In this document: one piece after another, positions 40,095 to 49,980 of the stretch | Layout: the number at the start of each line of letters is the position of its first letter | Numbering within the stretch: the first letter of the stretch is position 1 | NCBI RefSeq assembly: GCF_011516635.5 | Contig: NZ_CP096255.1 | Span: forward strand, 5,516,501 to 5,580,500 | DNA length: 64,000 nucleotides | DNA from: Bradyrhizobium barranii subsp. apii | GTDB lineage: Bacteria; Pseudomonadota; Alphaproteobacteria; Rhizobiales; Xanthobacteraceae | Reading direction: 5' to 3' | Notes under the pieces: model-generated | The model's database searches: none | What the model was told of the DNA's origin: nothing | What the model saw: only the letters and a program-made list of their open reading frames with translations | Program-made: the position numbers and the translations under genes

Positions 40095-41660
40095 ATGTCC
40101 TTTTCAAATCTCGGACTGTCCGAAAAAGTCCTCGCCGCAGTGGCGGCCACCGGTTACACCACCCCCACCCCCATTCAGGAACAGGCGATCCCCCACGTCC
40201 TTGCACGCAAGGATGTGCTCGGCATCGCCCAGACCGGCACCGGCAAGACCGCGGCCTTCGTGCTGCCGATGCTCACCATCCTCGAAAAGGGTCGCGCCCG
40301 CGCGCGCATGCCGCGCACGCTGATCCTGGAGCCGACCCGCGAGCTCGCGGCGCAGGTGAAGGAAAACTTCGACCGCTACGGCGCCGGCCAGAAGCTCAAC
40401 GTCGCCCTGCTGATCGGCGGCGTATCCTTCGGCGACCAGGATGCCAAGCTGACGCGCGGCGTCGACGTGCTGATCGCCACCCCCGGCCGCCTGCTCGACC
40501 ACACCGAGCGCGGCGGCCTGCTGCTCACCGGCGTCGAGCTGCTCGTCATCGACGAAGCCGACCGCATGCTGGACATGGGCTTCATTCCCGACATCGAGCG
40601 CGTCTGCAAGCTCGTCCCGTTCACGCGGCAGACCCTGTTCTTCACCGCGACCATGCCGCCGGAAATCCGGCGCATCACCGAGACCTTCCTGCATAATCCG
40701 CAGAAGGTCGAGGTCTCCAAGCCCGCCACCACCGCCGTGACCGTCACGCAGTGTCAGGTCCCGGCCGGGCGCGAGGCGCATGAGAAGCGTGAATTGCTGC
40801 GACGCCTGCTGCGCGAGGCCAAGGATCTCCAGAACGCGATCATCTTCTGCAATCGCAAGCGCGAGGTCGCCGTCGTTCACAAATCACTGCAAAAGCATGG
40901 TTTCAGCGTCGGCGCCCTGCATGGCGACATGGACCAGTCGGCCCGCACGGCGGCGCTCGAACAGTTCCGCAAGGGCGAACTGCCGCTGCTGGTCGCCTCC
41001 GATGTTGCCGCCCGCGGCCTCGACATCCCTGAGGTCAGCCACGTCTTCAATTTCGACGTCCCCCACCACCCCGACGACTATGTTCACCGCGTCGGCCGCA
41101 CCGGCCGCGCCGGCCGGTCCGGTATGGCGATCTCGCTCGTGACGCCGCTCGACCAGAAGTCGATGGTGGCGATCGAGAAGCTGATCGGCCAGAGCATTCC
41201 GCGCGCCGAGGGCGATTTCGAAGTGCCCGCGGACGCAGGCGAGCAGAGCGCACGTTCGCGCGAACCGCGCGGGCGCGACCGTGAACGTTCCCGCGGCGGA
41301 CGCGGCAAGCCGCAGCGTGGCCGCGATCGTGAGCGCAGCCACGAGCCCCGCGAACCGCGCGGCGAGGCGAGGCCTTCCGCAGAGACACAGCCCGCTCCTG
41401 AAGCGAGACCTGCACGTGAGCCGAGGCCCGCACGGGAGGCGAGGCCTCCGCTGAAGCGAAGCAATCATCCGAGCCGCGCGGTGGATCGCGCCAGCAAGCC
41501 AATCCATCGCATGTGCCGTCGATCGGCCGCCCCGAGCCGCGCCGCCAGCGCGAGGCCGATACCGAGCCCGGCGATCACTCGCACCTTCCGGCGTTTCTGC
41601 TCCGGCCAGTGCGTTCTCCCGCCGGCGCCTGACGCGCCGGCGCGATTCAGCTCCGGTTGA
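40095..41660 (+). CDS. rhlE: DEAD-box RNA helicase, RhlE type, C-terminal tail frameshifted
   Basis: An ATP-dependent RNA helicase that unwinds structured RNA, often needed in the cold or for RNA decay and ribosome assembly. The motifs are in order: Q motif GYTTPTPIQEQAIP, I AQTGTGKT, Ia PTRELAAQ, GG, II VIDEADRMLDMGF, III FTATMP, IV IIFCNRK, V ASDVAARGLDIP, VI HRVGRTGRAGR. The Arg/Glu-rich tail follows. At about 41400-41450 the frame appears shifted by one base: another frame continues with SEPRGGSRQQANPSHVPSIG and ends in the plausible tail HLPAFLLRPVRSPAGA at 41632, whereas the listed frame runs to 41660 as unrelated sequence. ATG 40095 is the natural start. Confidence 0.85.
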   Translation: MSFSNLGLSEKVLAAVAATGYTTPTPIQEQAIPHVLARKDVLGIAQTGTGKTAAFVLPMLTILEKGRARARMPRTLILEPTRELAAQVKENFDRYGAGQKLNVALLIGGVSFGDQDAKLTRGVDVLIATPGRLLDHTERGGLLLTGVELLVIDEADRMLDMGFIPDIERVCKLVPFTRQTLFFTATMPPEIRRITETFLHNPQKVEVSKPATTAVTVTQCQVPAGREAHEKRELLRRLLREAKDLQNAIIFCNRKREVAVVHKSLQKHGFSVGALHGDMDQSARTAALEQFRKGELPLLVASDVAARGLDIPEVSHVFNFDVPHHPDDYVHRVGRTGRAGRSGMAISLVTPLDQKSMVAIEKLIGQSIPRAEGDFEVPADAGEQSARSREPRGRDRERSRGGRGKPQRGRDRERSHEPREPRGEARPSAETQPAPEARPAREPRPAREARPPLKRSNHPSRAVDRASKPIHRMCRRSAAPSRAASARPIPSPAITRTFRRFCSGQCVLPPAPDAPARFSSG

Positions 41661-41797
41661 GCAGAGCCGCTTCACACTTATTCTGATGCATTCGCGAACG
41701 TCTGTTTACAGAGCGTTCACGATCGTCCGTTAGCCTGCGAACATAATTTAAGTATTGCTGCGGTCGATGGCGCACCGACCGCTGTGGGGTATGTTCA

Positions 41798-42865
41798 GTG
41801 GTCAAGGTGCTCGACGAACACGAACGCACGATGGCGTTCGCCGAAGTGGCTCTCGGTCAGATCCGCTCGCTTCGACAGACTGCAATTCCCCGCAATTACG
41901 AGATCTGGTACGTCTACGCCACCGGCTATAACGCTCCGCTCAACAAGATCATCAACGAGACGCTGGCGCGCCGCGGCAAGCTGACCGAAGGCGATCTCGA
42001 GCAGATCTACGAGACCTATCTTTCCCACATCAAGACCACCGACCGCATCGACAAGGTCGGCGCACGCGTCATCGGCGAGATCGACGACGTGATGACGGTG
42101 CTGAGCGAAGCGCTCGGGATGACCGGCTCCTACGATGCCAGTCTGTCGGGCGCGACCGAGCAACTGTCGTCGGCCAAGAACCGCGACCAGATCAAGTCGA
42201 TCGTCGAGACGCTGCTGCGTTCGACCAGCGAGATGCGCGAGACCAACAAGGCGCTGGAAGACCGGCTGACCCTGTCCAAGAACGAGATCAGCAATCTCCA
42301 GCAGAGCCTGGAGGCGATCCGCGCCGAGAGCCTGACCGATCCGCTGACGGGATTGGGCAATCGCAAATATTTCGATCGCATGATCGGCATGGCCGTGCAG
42401 AGCGCGCTCGCCACGGGCGAGCCGCTGTCGCTGCTGCTGTTCGACATCGATCATTTCAAATCGTTCAACGATTCCTACGGCCATCTCACCGGCGACCAGG
42501 TGTTGCGGCTGGTCGGCCTGTCCATGAAGCAGACCATCAAGGGACAGGACATCACCGCGCGCTATGGCGGCGAGGAATTCGCGGTCCTGCTGCCCAACAC
42601 GGCGCTGCGCCAGGCCCTCACCGTTGCAGATCACATCCGCCGCGCCGTGATGGCGAAGGAATTGAAGAAGAAATCGACCGGCGAGATCCTCGGCCGCGTC
42701 ACCATCTCCGTCGGCGTCTCCATGCTCAAGCAGGGCGACGACCCCGACGCGCTGATCGAGCGTGCGGATGCCTGCCTCTATGCCGCCAAGCGCAACGGGC
42801 GCAACCGCGTGATCTGCGAGGCCGATCCGGAGTTCGCGATCGAGTCGCACAGCCGGGTGGCCTGA
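41798..42865 (+). CDS. Diguanylate cyclase (GGDEF domain)
   Basis: A 355-residue protein making cyclic di-GMP from two GTP. The C-terminal GGDEF domain runs from about residue 175: LTDPLTGLGNRKYFDRMI, LLFDIDHFKSFNDSYGHLTGDQVLRLV, and the active-site ITARYGGEEFAVLLPN (GGEEF, catalytically competent). I do not see an upstream RxxD inhibitory site, so product feedback is uncertain. The N-terminal ~150 residues are helical (FAEVALGQIRSLRQTAIPRNYEIWYVYATGYNAPLNK) and of an unnamed alphaproteobacterial type; a coiled coil (about 110-170) links the two. No membrane segment. Start GTG 41798; an ATG 11 codons later is an alternative. Confidence 0.85.
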   Translation: MVKVLDEHERTMAFAEVALGQIRSLRQTAIPRNYEIWYVYATGYNAPLNKIINETLARRGKLTEGDLEQIYETYLSHIKTTDRIDKVGARVIGEIDDVMTVLSEALGMTGSYDASLSGATEQLSSAKNRDQIKSIVETLLRSTSEMRETNKALEDRLTLSKNEISNLQQSLEAIRAESLTDPLTGLGNRKYFDRMIGMAVQSALATGEPLSLLLFDIDHFKSFNDSYGHLTGDQVLRLVGLSMKQTIKGQDITARYGGEEFAVLLPNTALRQALTVADHIRRAVMAKELKKKSTGEILGRVTISVGVSMLKQGDDPDALIERADACLYAAKRNGRNRVICEADPEFAIESHSRVA

Positions 42866-42969
42866 CGCCGAAGCAGCGCGCCGAAGAAACGGCCGGCGCT
42901 TGACATTCCAACCCGCCGAACGACATCTTCCCCGCCGCCCGACTACGAGCGTCGAGAGGACTTGTCGTC

Positions 42970-43500
42970 TTGCCCAATCCCCATGACTTTCACACACCGC
43001 AGCCGTCGTACACCAGGGATGAACTGCTGAGATCGAGCGACGGCGGCTATTTCGGCCCGGGCAACGCGCAATTGCCGGCCCCGCCGATGCTCATGATGGA
43101 TCGCATCACCGAGATCAGCCTGGACGGCGGCGAGTTCGGCAAGGGCCACATCGTCGGCGAGCTCGACATTGTGCCCGGCCACTGGTTCTTCGATTCCCAC
43201 TATCGCGGTGACGCGATGATGCCGGGAAGTCTCTGCCTGGATGCGATGTGGCAGATGATCGGCTACTGGCTCGGCTGGTCGGGTTCACCGGGCAAGGGCC
43301 GCGCCATCGGCGTCGGCGAGGTCGACGTCACGGGATCCATCACACCCGACACGGGCTGCGTGCGCTACGAGGTCGCCATGCGTATGGTCCGGCGCGGCAA
43401 GCTGGTGCTCGGAATTGCCGGCGGTCGTGTGCTTGCCGATGGAGTCTGCGTCTTCATGGCCAAGGACATGAGGGTCGGACTGACCAAGGCGGTGGACTGA
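42970..43500 (+). CDS. fabA: 3-hydroxydecanoyl-ACP dehydratase / isomerase FabA
   Basis: A 176-residue FabA, which dehydrates (R)-3-hydroxydecanoyl-ACP and isomerises trans-2- to cis-3-decenoyl-ACP, the entry to unsaturated fatty acids. The hot-dog core has GNAQLPAPPMLMMDRI and FFDSHYRGDAMMPGSLCLDAMWQMIGYWLGW, with catalytic His (SHY) and Asp (LDAMW). It is full length. Start TTG 42970 is preceded by AGAGGA (42954-42959); there is no in-frame ATG near the N-terminus. The partner fabB and the usual irr-fabA-fabB-fabI neighbourhood are absent, so this may be an extra copy or the operon has been split. Confidence 0.9.
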   Translation: MPNPHDFHTPQPSYTRDELLRSSDGGYFGPGNAQLPAPPMLMMDRITEISLDGGEFGKGHIVGELDIVPGHWFFDSHYRGDAMMPGSLCLDAMWQMIGYWLGWSGSPGKGRAIGVGEVDVTGSITPDTGCVRYEVAMRMVRRGKLVLGIAGGRVLADGVCVFMAKDMRVGLTKAVD

Positions 43501-43505
43501 GGTCT

Positions 43506-43600
43506 CGTAGGGTGGGCAAAGGCGCGCAGGCGCCGTGCCCACCATCTCTCCAGCACCTTTATCCTGAACGGTGGGCACGCTTCGCTTTGCCCACCCTACG
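43506..43600. repeat. Palindromic repeat element overlapping the TfoX-like gene's 3' end
   Basis: Begins CGTAGGGTGGGCAAAG and ends CTTTGCCCACCCTACG, a perfect 16-bp inverted repeat 95 bp apart, with an inner pair GTGCCCACC / GGTGGGCAC. It provides the last ~14 codons and stop of the TfoX-like gene. Confidence 0.8.
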
Positions 43601-44014
43601 CACCGTCTTCTTGGCCGCCTTCTTTACCTGCCGCTTCCTCGCAGCGGCCTTCTTCGGCTCGGCCGTCGCCGCAGCTTTCGCCTTCGGCCGCTTCTTCACC
43701 TTGGCGCGCTGGGCGGCGGCGAGCGCTGCCCTCGCCCATTGCGCAAGCTCCTCGGAATCGTCGAACAGGCGCGCCGGCAATTCCCAATAGGAATTCACCA
43801 GCACGGTTTTGGCGCGGGTCGAATACTGAAACGGCTTCGAGCCTTCCGCTTCAAAGTCCGGGATGGTGACCTCGTCGGCGCGGAAGAACAGGCCCGCGCG
43901 CAAGGCGAGCGCGAAGTTGATGCCGTCGGCGGAGATGCCGTAGCCGGAGAACATTTTTCGGATGGTGACGGGGCCGAAATCGGCGAACAGGTCGATCAGG
44001 AATTCGCGGTCCAT
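43559..44014 (-). CDS. TfoX N-terminal domain family protein with repeat-derived tail
   Basis: A 151-residue protein with a TfoX_N domain in residues ~1-95 (LIDLFADFGPVTIRKMFSGYGISADGINFALALRAGLFFRADE, KPFQYSTRAKTVLVNSYWELP). In competence regulators (TfoX/Sxy) this domain is N-terminal to a second one, which is missing; most stand-alone members have unknown function. The C-terminus is Lys/Ala/Arg-rich, histone-like, and its last residues (RVGKAKRAHRSG) are encoded inside the palindromic repeat 43506-43600, so the original stop has been lost. ATG 44014 is chosen over the upstream TTG at 44020. Downstream of the suf operon, separated from it by another repeat. Confidence 0.75.
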   Translation of the reverse strand: MDREFLIDLFADFGPVTIRKMFSGYGISADGINFALALRAGLFFRADEVTIPDFEAEGSKPFQYSTRAKTVLVNSYWELPARLFDDSEELAQWARAALAAAQRAKVKKRPKAKAAATAEPKKAAARKRQVKKAAKKTVRRVGKAKRAHRSG

Positions 44015-44034
44015 GGCCAAGCTATCTCCCCACG

Positions 44035-44176
44035 GTCGTCCCCGCGAACGCGGGGACCCATAACCACCGGGAGGAGTTTAGCGAAGACTACCAGCCAGGA
44101 AAGCTTGGTACTGATACCGAGCGTCATCGCCAGATCACGCGGTATGGGTCCCCTGAGTTCGCGGGGACAACAGCGA
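44035..44176. repeat. Intergenic palindromic repeat (about 142 bp)
   Basis: Left end GTCGTCCCCGCGAACGCGGG and GACCCATAACC, right end GGTATGGGTCCC and TTCGCGGGGACAACAGCGAC, forming a long imperfect inverted repeat. It fills the gap between sufA (stop at 44178) and the TfoX-like gene start and could stop transcription at the end of the suf operon. Confidence 0.75.
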
Positions 44177-44177
44177 C

Positions 44178-44576
44178 TTACCCGTCGATCTTCGCGGGCC
44201 GCAGCTCGACCGACTCGCCGCAGCCGCAGGCGGAGACCTGGTTGGGGTTGTTGAAGACGAACTGGCCCTGCATCTTGTCGGCCTTGTAGTCCATCTCGGT
44301 GCCGAGCAGGAACAGCACGGCCTTGGGATCGACCAGGATCTTGACGCCCTTGTCCTCGACGACCTCGTCGGTCGGGCGGACATCATGGGCGTATTCGACC
44401 GTGTAGGACTGGCCGGCACAGCCGCCGTTCTTCACGCCGACGCGCAGACCCACGATCTCGGAATCGGCGCGGCTCGTCAGCTCGCTGATGCGCTGGGCCG
44501 CGGCATCCGTCAGCCGCATCACCTGCGGGCGCGGCCGCCGGGGCTTTGGTGTCGAAGCTGGTGTTACCTGGGTCAT
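44178..44576 (-). CDS. sufA: A-type Fe-S carrier/scaffold SufA (HesB/IscA family)
   Basis: A 132-residue A-type carrier that receives Fe-S clusters from SufBCD and passes them to apo-proteins. The three conserved Cys are visible: VKNGGCAGQSY and the C-terminal CGCGES pair. MRLTDAAAQRISELTSR is the family start; the first ~18 residues (TPASTPKPRRPRPQ) are an added basic tail. It is the last gene of the suf operon here, 49 bases after sufT. An ErpA/IscA role is also possible since the families overlap. Confidence 0.85.
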   Translation of the reverse strand: MTQVTPASTPKPRRPRPQVMRLTDAAAQRISELTSRADSEIVGLRVGVKNGGCAGQSYTVEYAHDVRPTDEVVEDKGVKILVDPKAVLFLLGTEMDYKADKMQGQFVFNNPNQVSACGCGESVELRPAKIDG

Positions 44577-44625
44577 GTTATCTATGTGGTCCGTTGCGGA
44601 GCGAATTCAATGCGAGCTGAGACCG

Positions 44626-44997
44626 TCACCACATGTTGAGCACGAGGCGGGCCTCGTCGCTCATGCGTTCCGGCGACCACGGCGGCTCCCAGACGACCTT
44701 AACGTCGACCACGCCGACGCCGGGGACGCTGGCGACCGCGTTCTCGACCATGGTCGGGAGCTCGCCGGCAGCCGGGCAGTTCGGCGTCGTCAGCGTCATC
44801 TGGACGTCAACCGAGCGGTCGTCCTTGATCTCGACCTTGTAGATCAGGCCGAGTTCGTAGATGTCGGCCGGGATCTCCGGATCGAACACGGTCTTGAGGC
44901 CCGCGATGATCTCGGTGGTGAGACGCTCGGTCTCCTCAGGCGGCAGCGCCGACTGGGTCTCCATCGGATTGGCTTTGACTTCGGCCGTGTCACTCAT
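44626..44997 (-). CDS. sufT: SUF system Fe-S assembly protein SufT (MIP18/DUF59)
   Basis: A 123-residue DUF59 protein: IIAGLKTVFDPEIPADIYELGLIYKVEIKD and VQMTLTTPNCPAAGELPTMVENAVASVPGV, with the conserved Cys in TPNCP. SufT-type proteins aid Fe-S maturation, especially under heavy demand. The N-terminal ~28 residues are charged and variable. It overlaps the sufS stop by 4 bases (44994-44997), so it is translationally coupled to sufS. Confidence 0.85.
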   Translation of the reverse strand: MSDTAEVKANPMETQSALPPEETERLTTEIIAGLKTVFDPEIPADIYELGLIYKVEIKDDRSVDVQMTLTTPNCPAAGELPTMVENAVASVPGVGVVDVKVVWEPPWSPERMSDEARLVLNMW

Positions 44998-46241
44998 GCG
45001 AACAAATCCCGCGCCTTCAACAGCGCCTGTGCCAGATGATCGACTTCTTCCCGCGTATTATACATGCCGAACGACGCCCGGCAGGTGGCGGTTACATTGA
45101 ACCGCTCTAAAAGCGGCATCACGCAATGGGTGCCGGCGCGCACGGCGATGCCCTGGCGGTCGATCACGGTGGCGACGTCGTGGGCGTGGGCGCCCTTGAG
45201 CTCGAAGGAGATCACCGGGCCCTTGCCCCGGGCGGTGCCGATCAGCCGCAGCGAGTTGATCTCGCGCAGCCGGTCCTGGGCATAGGTGGTGAGATCGTGC
45301 TCGTGGGCGGCGATGCGCTCCTTGCCAATCGAATTGACGTAGTCGATGGCCGCGCCAAGGCCCACGGCCTCGACGATCGCGGGCGTGCCGGCCTCGAACT
45401 TGTGCGGGGGATCGCCATAGGTGACGATGTCGCGCGAGACCTCACGGATCATCTCGCCGCCGCCGTTATAGGGACGCATCGCGACGAGGTGATCGTACTT
45501 GGCCCAGAGGATGCCGATGCCGGTCGGCCCGTAGACCTTGTGGCCGGTAAAGACATAGAAATCGCAGCCGAGATCCTGGACGTCGACAGGCAGATGCACT
45601 GCACCCTGGCTGCCGTCGACGAGCACGGGAATGCCGCGGGCGTGGGCGATTTTCACGACGTCCTTGATCGGCACAATGGTGCCGAGCGCGTTCGACATCT
45701 GCGTGATCGCGACCAGCTTGGTCTTCGACGTCAGCAGCTTCTCGAACTCGTCGATGAGGAAGTTACCCTCGTCGTCGACCGGTGCCCACTTGATCACGGC
45801 GCCATGGCGTTCCCTGAGGAAATGCCACGGCACGATGTTGGAGTGGTGCTCCATGATCGAGATGACGATCTCGTCGCCCTCTTTGATGTTCGGTTCGCCC
45901 CAGGACGACGCGACGAGGTTGATCGCCTCCGTCGCGTTGCGGGTGAAGATGACCTCTTCGGTCCGCGGCGCGTTGATGAACTGCGCAACCTTGCTGCGAC
46001 CGCCCTCATAGGCCTCGGTGGCGGCATTTGCGAGGTAATGCAGGCCGCGATGCACGTTGGCGTATTCGGACGTATAGGCCTGCGTCATGCGGTCGAGCAC
46101 GGCGCTCGGCTTCTGCGCCGAGGCGGCGTTGTCGAGATAGACCAGCGGCTTGCCGTAGACCTGCATGGCGAGCGCCGGAAAATCCTGGCGCACGCGTGCG
46201 ACGTCGTAGGCACCGTTCTTGACTGCGGGATGCGTGCTCAT
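44994..46241 (-). CDS. sufS: Cysteine desulfurase SufS
   Basis: A 415-residue group II cysteine desulfurase that takes sulfur from cysteine for SufBCD. PLP Lys is in DFYVFTGHKVYGPTGIG, FTRNATEAINLVA and SIMEHHSNIVPWHF are family blocks, and the catalytic Cys is in RAGTHCVMPLLERF. It overlaps sufD by 4 bases upstream and sufT by 4 bases downstream. A sulfur acceptor SufE/SufU gene is not in the window. It is distinct from the NifS/IscS-type desulfurase that opens the operon. Confidence 0.95.
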   Translation of the reverse strand: MSTHPAVKNGAYDVARVRQDFPALAMQVYGKPLVYLDNAASAQKPSAVLDRMTQAYTSEYANVHRGLHYLANAATEAYEGGRSKVAQFINAPRTEEVIFTRNATEAINLVASSWGEPNIKEGDEIVISIMEHHSNIVPWHFLRERHGAVIKWAPVDDEGNFLIDEFEKLLTSKTKLVAITQMSNALGTIVPIKDVVKIAHARGIPVLVDGSQGAVHLPVDVQDLGCDFYVFTGHKVYGPTGIGILWAKYDHLVAMRPYNGGGEMIREVSRDIVTYGDPPHKFEAGTPAIVEAVGLGAAIDYVNSIGKERIAAHEHDLTTYAQDRLREINSLRLIGTARGKGPVISFELKGAHAHDVATVIDRQGIAVRAGTHCVMPLLERFNVTATCRASFGMYNTREEVDHLAQALLKARDLFA

Positions 46242-47542
46242 TGGCGCCGCTCCAGCCAGCGCTCGGCGATACCAATCACGTGCTCGCGCAAACCGTCATC
46301 GGCGATCTGCTCGATCGCTTCGCCCACGAAAGCCTGGATCAGTAGCGCCTGGGCCTGCTTCTCCGGCAGACCGCGCGCCTTCAGGTAGAACAGCAGGCTG
46401 TCGTCGAGCGCGCCGGCAGTGGCACCGTGGCCGCAGGAGACGTCATCGGCGAAGATCTCGAGCTCCGGCTTGTTGTCGGCCTCGGCTTCGTCCGAAAGCA
46501 GCAGCGCGCGGGTCATCATCTTGCCGTCGGTCTTCTGCGCGTCGGGACGGACGATGATGCGGCCCTGGAACACCGAATGGGCGCGATCGTCGATCACCGC
46601 GCGGAAGACCTCGCGGCTGACGCAGTTCGGCACGGCATGATCGACCACCAGCGTGGTGTCGCCGTGCTCGGTTTTCTGGAGCAGGTTCACGCCGTTGACG
46701 GAGAGGTCGCTGCCCTCGCCCGCCATCGTGATGAAGCCCTGGAGGCGGCTGACGGCAGCGCCAGTCGTCATGTTGAAGAAATTGAGCTTCGTGTTCGCGC
46801 CGACCGTGACGAACTGCGAAGTCACATTCACTGCGTCGGGTGCATCGTCCAACAGGCGGATATGCGCGACGTCGGCATTGTCGCCGACCGAGAGGATGAC
46901 GGCGTCGTTGACCTGGTAGGCCTTGGCACCGGCCGCAACAAAGCTCTCGATGATGGTAGCGCGAGCGCCGTTCCCGACCGCGATCCGCGAACGGCTGAAA
47001 GCCGACGCGGACGAAGCGGTCGCGATGTGGATGATCTGGATCGGCGCGGACAGCTGCGCACCGTCGGCGATCGACAACACGACGCCGTCGGTTGCCAGCG
47101 CCGCATTCAGCGCGATCACGGCATCGGTGGCCGCGGTCTTCAGGAGACCTGCGTCCTTCTCCAGCGCTTCCCGCAACATCTTGAGGCCCGCCTCAGAGGC
47201 AAGCGCCTTGACGTCGGAGAGATCGGCCGCGAACACGCCGTCGACCAGCACCAGCTTGCGGGCGCCTTCGATCGCATGCGCCTTGACGGCATCCGCGGCA
47301 CGCTTCAGCGCGGCCGCATCGGGGCTGGCTGCAAGCGGCAGCACCTCGCCGACCAGTGCACGCAGGTCGGTGTATTTCCATTCCTCGATCCGGCGATGCG
47401 GCAGGCCGAGACGCTCATAGGTCTCGAACGCCTCGCGGCGTACCGCGATCACAGAAGGCGGACCCGGCAGGCGGCCTTCGGCGCTGGCGAAGAGATCGCT
47501 CACCGCGCGGCCGTTTCCGGTCTTTGCCACAGCAACGTTCAT
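46238..47542 (-). CDS. sufD: Fe-S cluster assembly protein SufD
   Basis: A 434-residue SufD, partner of SufB in the SufBC2D scaffold. Recognisable are the N-terminal PHRRIEEWKYTDLRAL, and the beta-helix core with VVDHAVPNCVSREVFRAVIDDRAHSVFQGRIIVRPDAQKTDGK and AEADNKPELEIFADDVSCGHGATAGALDDSLLFYLKARGLPE; the last segment is a hallmark of SufD/SufB. ATG 47542 is chosen; the open frame to 47803 extends into sufC on the same strand and is not real. It overlaps sufS and follows sufC by 11 bases. Confidence 0.9.
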   Translation of the reverse strand: MNVAVAKTGNGRAVSDLFASAEGRLPGPPSVIAVRREAFETYERLGLPHRRIEEWKYTDLRALVGEVLPLAASPDAAALKRAADAVKAHAIEGARKLVLVDGVFAADLSDVKALASEAGLKMLREALEKDAGLLKTAATDAVIALNAALATDGVVLSIADGAQLSAPIQIIHIATASSASAFSRSRIAVGNGARATIIESFVAAGAKAYQVNDAVILSVGDNADVAHIRLLDDAPDAVNVTSQFVTVGANTKLNFFNMTTGAAVSRLQGFITMAGEGSDLSVNGVNLLQKTEHGDTTLVVDHAVPNCVSREVFRAVIDDRAHSVFQGRIIVRPDAQKTDGKMMTRALLLSDEAEADNKPELEIFADDVSCGHGATAGALDDSLLFYLKARGLPEKQAQALLIQAFVGEAIEQIADDGLREHVIGIAERWLERRQ

Positions 47543-47553
47543 CCTAAAATTCC

Positions 47554-48306
47554 TTACGCGGCATCCTCGAACTGGGCGTAGCCGGACGCTTCCAGCTCCA
47601 GCGCCAAGTCCTTGCCGCCGCTCTTCACGACACGGCCCTTCGACATCACGTGCACGACGTCGGGCACGATGTAGTTCAGCAGCCGCTGATAATGGGTGAT
47701 GACGACCATCGCGCGCTTGGGCGAGCGCAGCGCGTTGACGCCGTCGGCCGCAATGCGCAGCGCGTCGATGTCGAGGCCGGAATCCATCTCGTCGAGGATG
47801 CACAGGCTCGGCTCGAACAGCGCCATCTGCAGCACCTCGTTGCGCTTCTTCTCACCGCCGGAGAAGCCGACATTGACGCCGCGCTTGAGCATGTCCTGCG
47901 GGATGTTCAGCGACTTCGAGACCTCGCGGACCTTCCTCAGGAAGTCCGGGGTCGAATATTCGCTTTCGCCGCGCGCCTTGCGCTGCGCGTTCAGTGCGGT
48001 GCGCAGGAAGGTCATGGTGGCGACGCCGGGAATCTCGACCGGATACTGGAACGCCAGGAACACGCCCTTCGCGGCGCGCTCGTTGGGATCCATCTCCAGC
48101 AGGTCCTCGCCCTTGAACAGGATCTGGCCGTCGGTAACCTCGTAGCCGGGCTTGCCGGCGATGACGTGGGAGAGCGTCGATTTGCCGGAGCCGTTCGGCC
48201 CCATGATCGCGTGAACCTCGCCCTCGTTCACGGTCAGCGTCAGCCCGTGGAGGATCTCACGCTCCTCGACACGAACCTTCAAATCCTTCACTTCAAGCAA
48301 AGCCAT
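47554..48306 (-). CDS. sufC: Fe-S cluster assembly ATPase SufC
   Basis: A 250-residue ABC-type ATPase of the SufBC2D complex. Walker A is IMGPNGSGKSTLSH, the signature GFSGGEKKRNEVLQMALFEPSLCILDEMDSGLDIDALR includes the ABC signature, Walker B and D loop, and the switch His is in VITHYQRLL. ATG 48306 is preferred over the frame start at 48336 because ALLEVKDLKVRVEEREILHGL is the family N-terminus. It is 62 bases downstream of sufB. Confidence 0.95.
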   Translation of the reverse strand: MALLEVKDLKVRVEEREILHGLTLTVNEGEVHAIMGPNGSGKSTLSHVIAGKPGYEVTDGQILFKGEDLLEMDPNERAAKGVFLAFQYPVEIPGVATMTFLRTALNAQRKARGESEYSTPDFLRKVREVSKSLNIPQDMLKRGVNVGFSGGEKKRNEVLQMALFEPSLCILDEMDSGLDIDALRIAADGVNALRSPKRAMVVITHYQRLLNYIVPDVVHVMSKGRVVKSGGKDLALELEASGYAQFEDAA

Positions 48307-48368
48307 CTTGGTGTCCAGTCTATTCAAATGATGCATGGAGCGCCGTAGCGCACCGCGAGGGTCGGCGA

Positions 48369-49865
<1,497 letters not shown>

Positions 49866-49980
49866 TCTATCCTCCGCTCGCGGTTTCAAGGACCGCGGTG
49901 GATCACAAACTTGGACGAGTATTACGATGTTTTTCGGCAGAAAGCACGCGCTTAGAACCGTTCAAGCCGTGTTTCGTCGC

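Noticed and set aside
46238..47803. Longer sufD start within sufC
   Set aside because: The extra 87 residues overlap sufC on the same strand and are not SufD-like; the ATG at 47542 gives the expected N-terminus.
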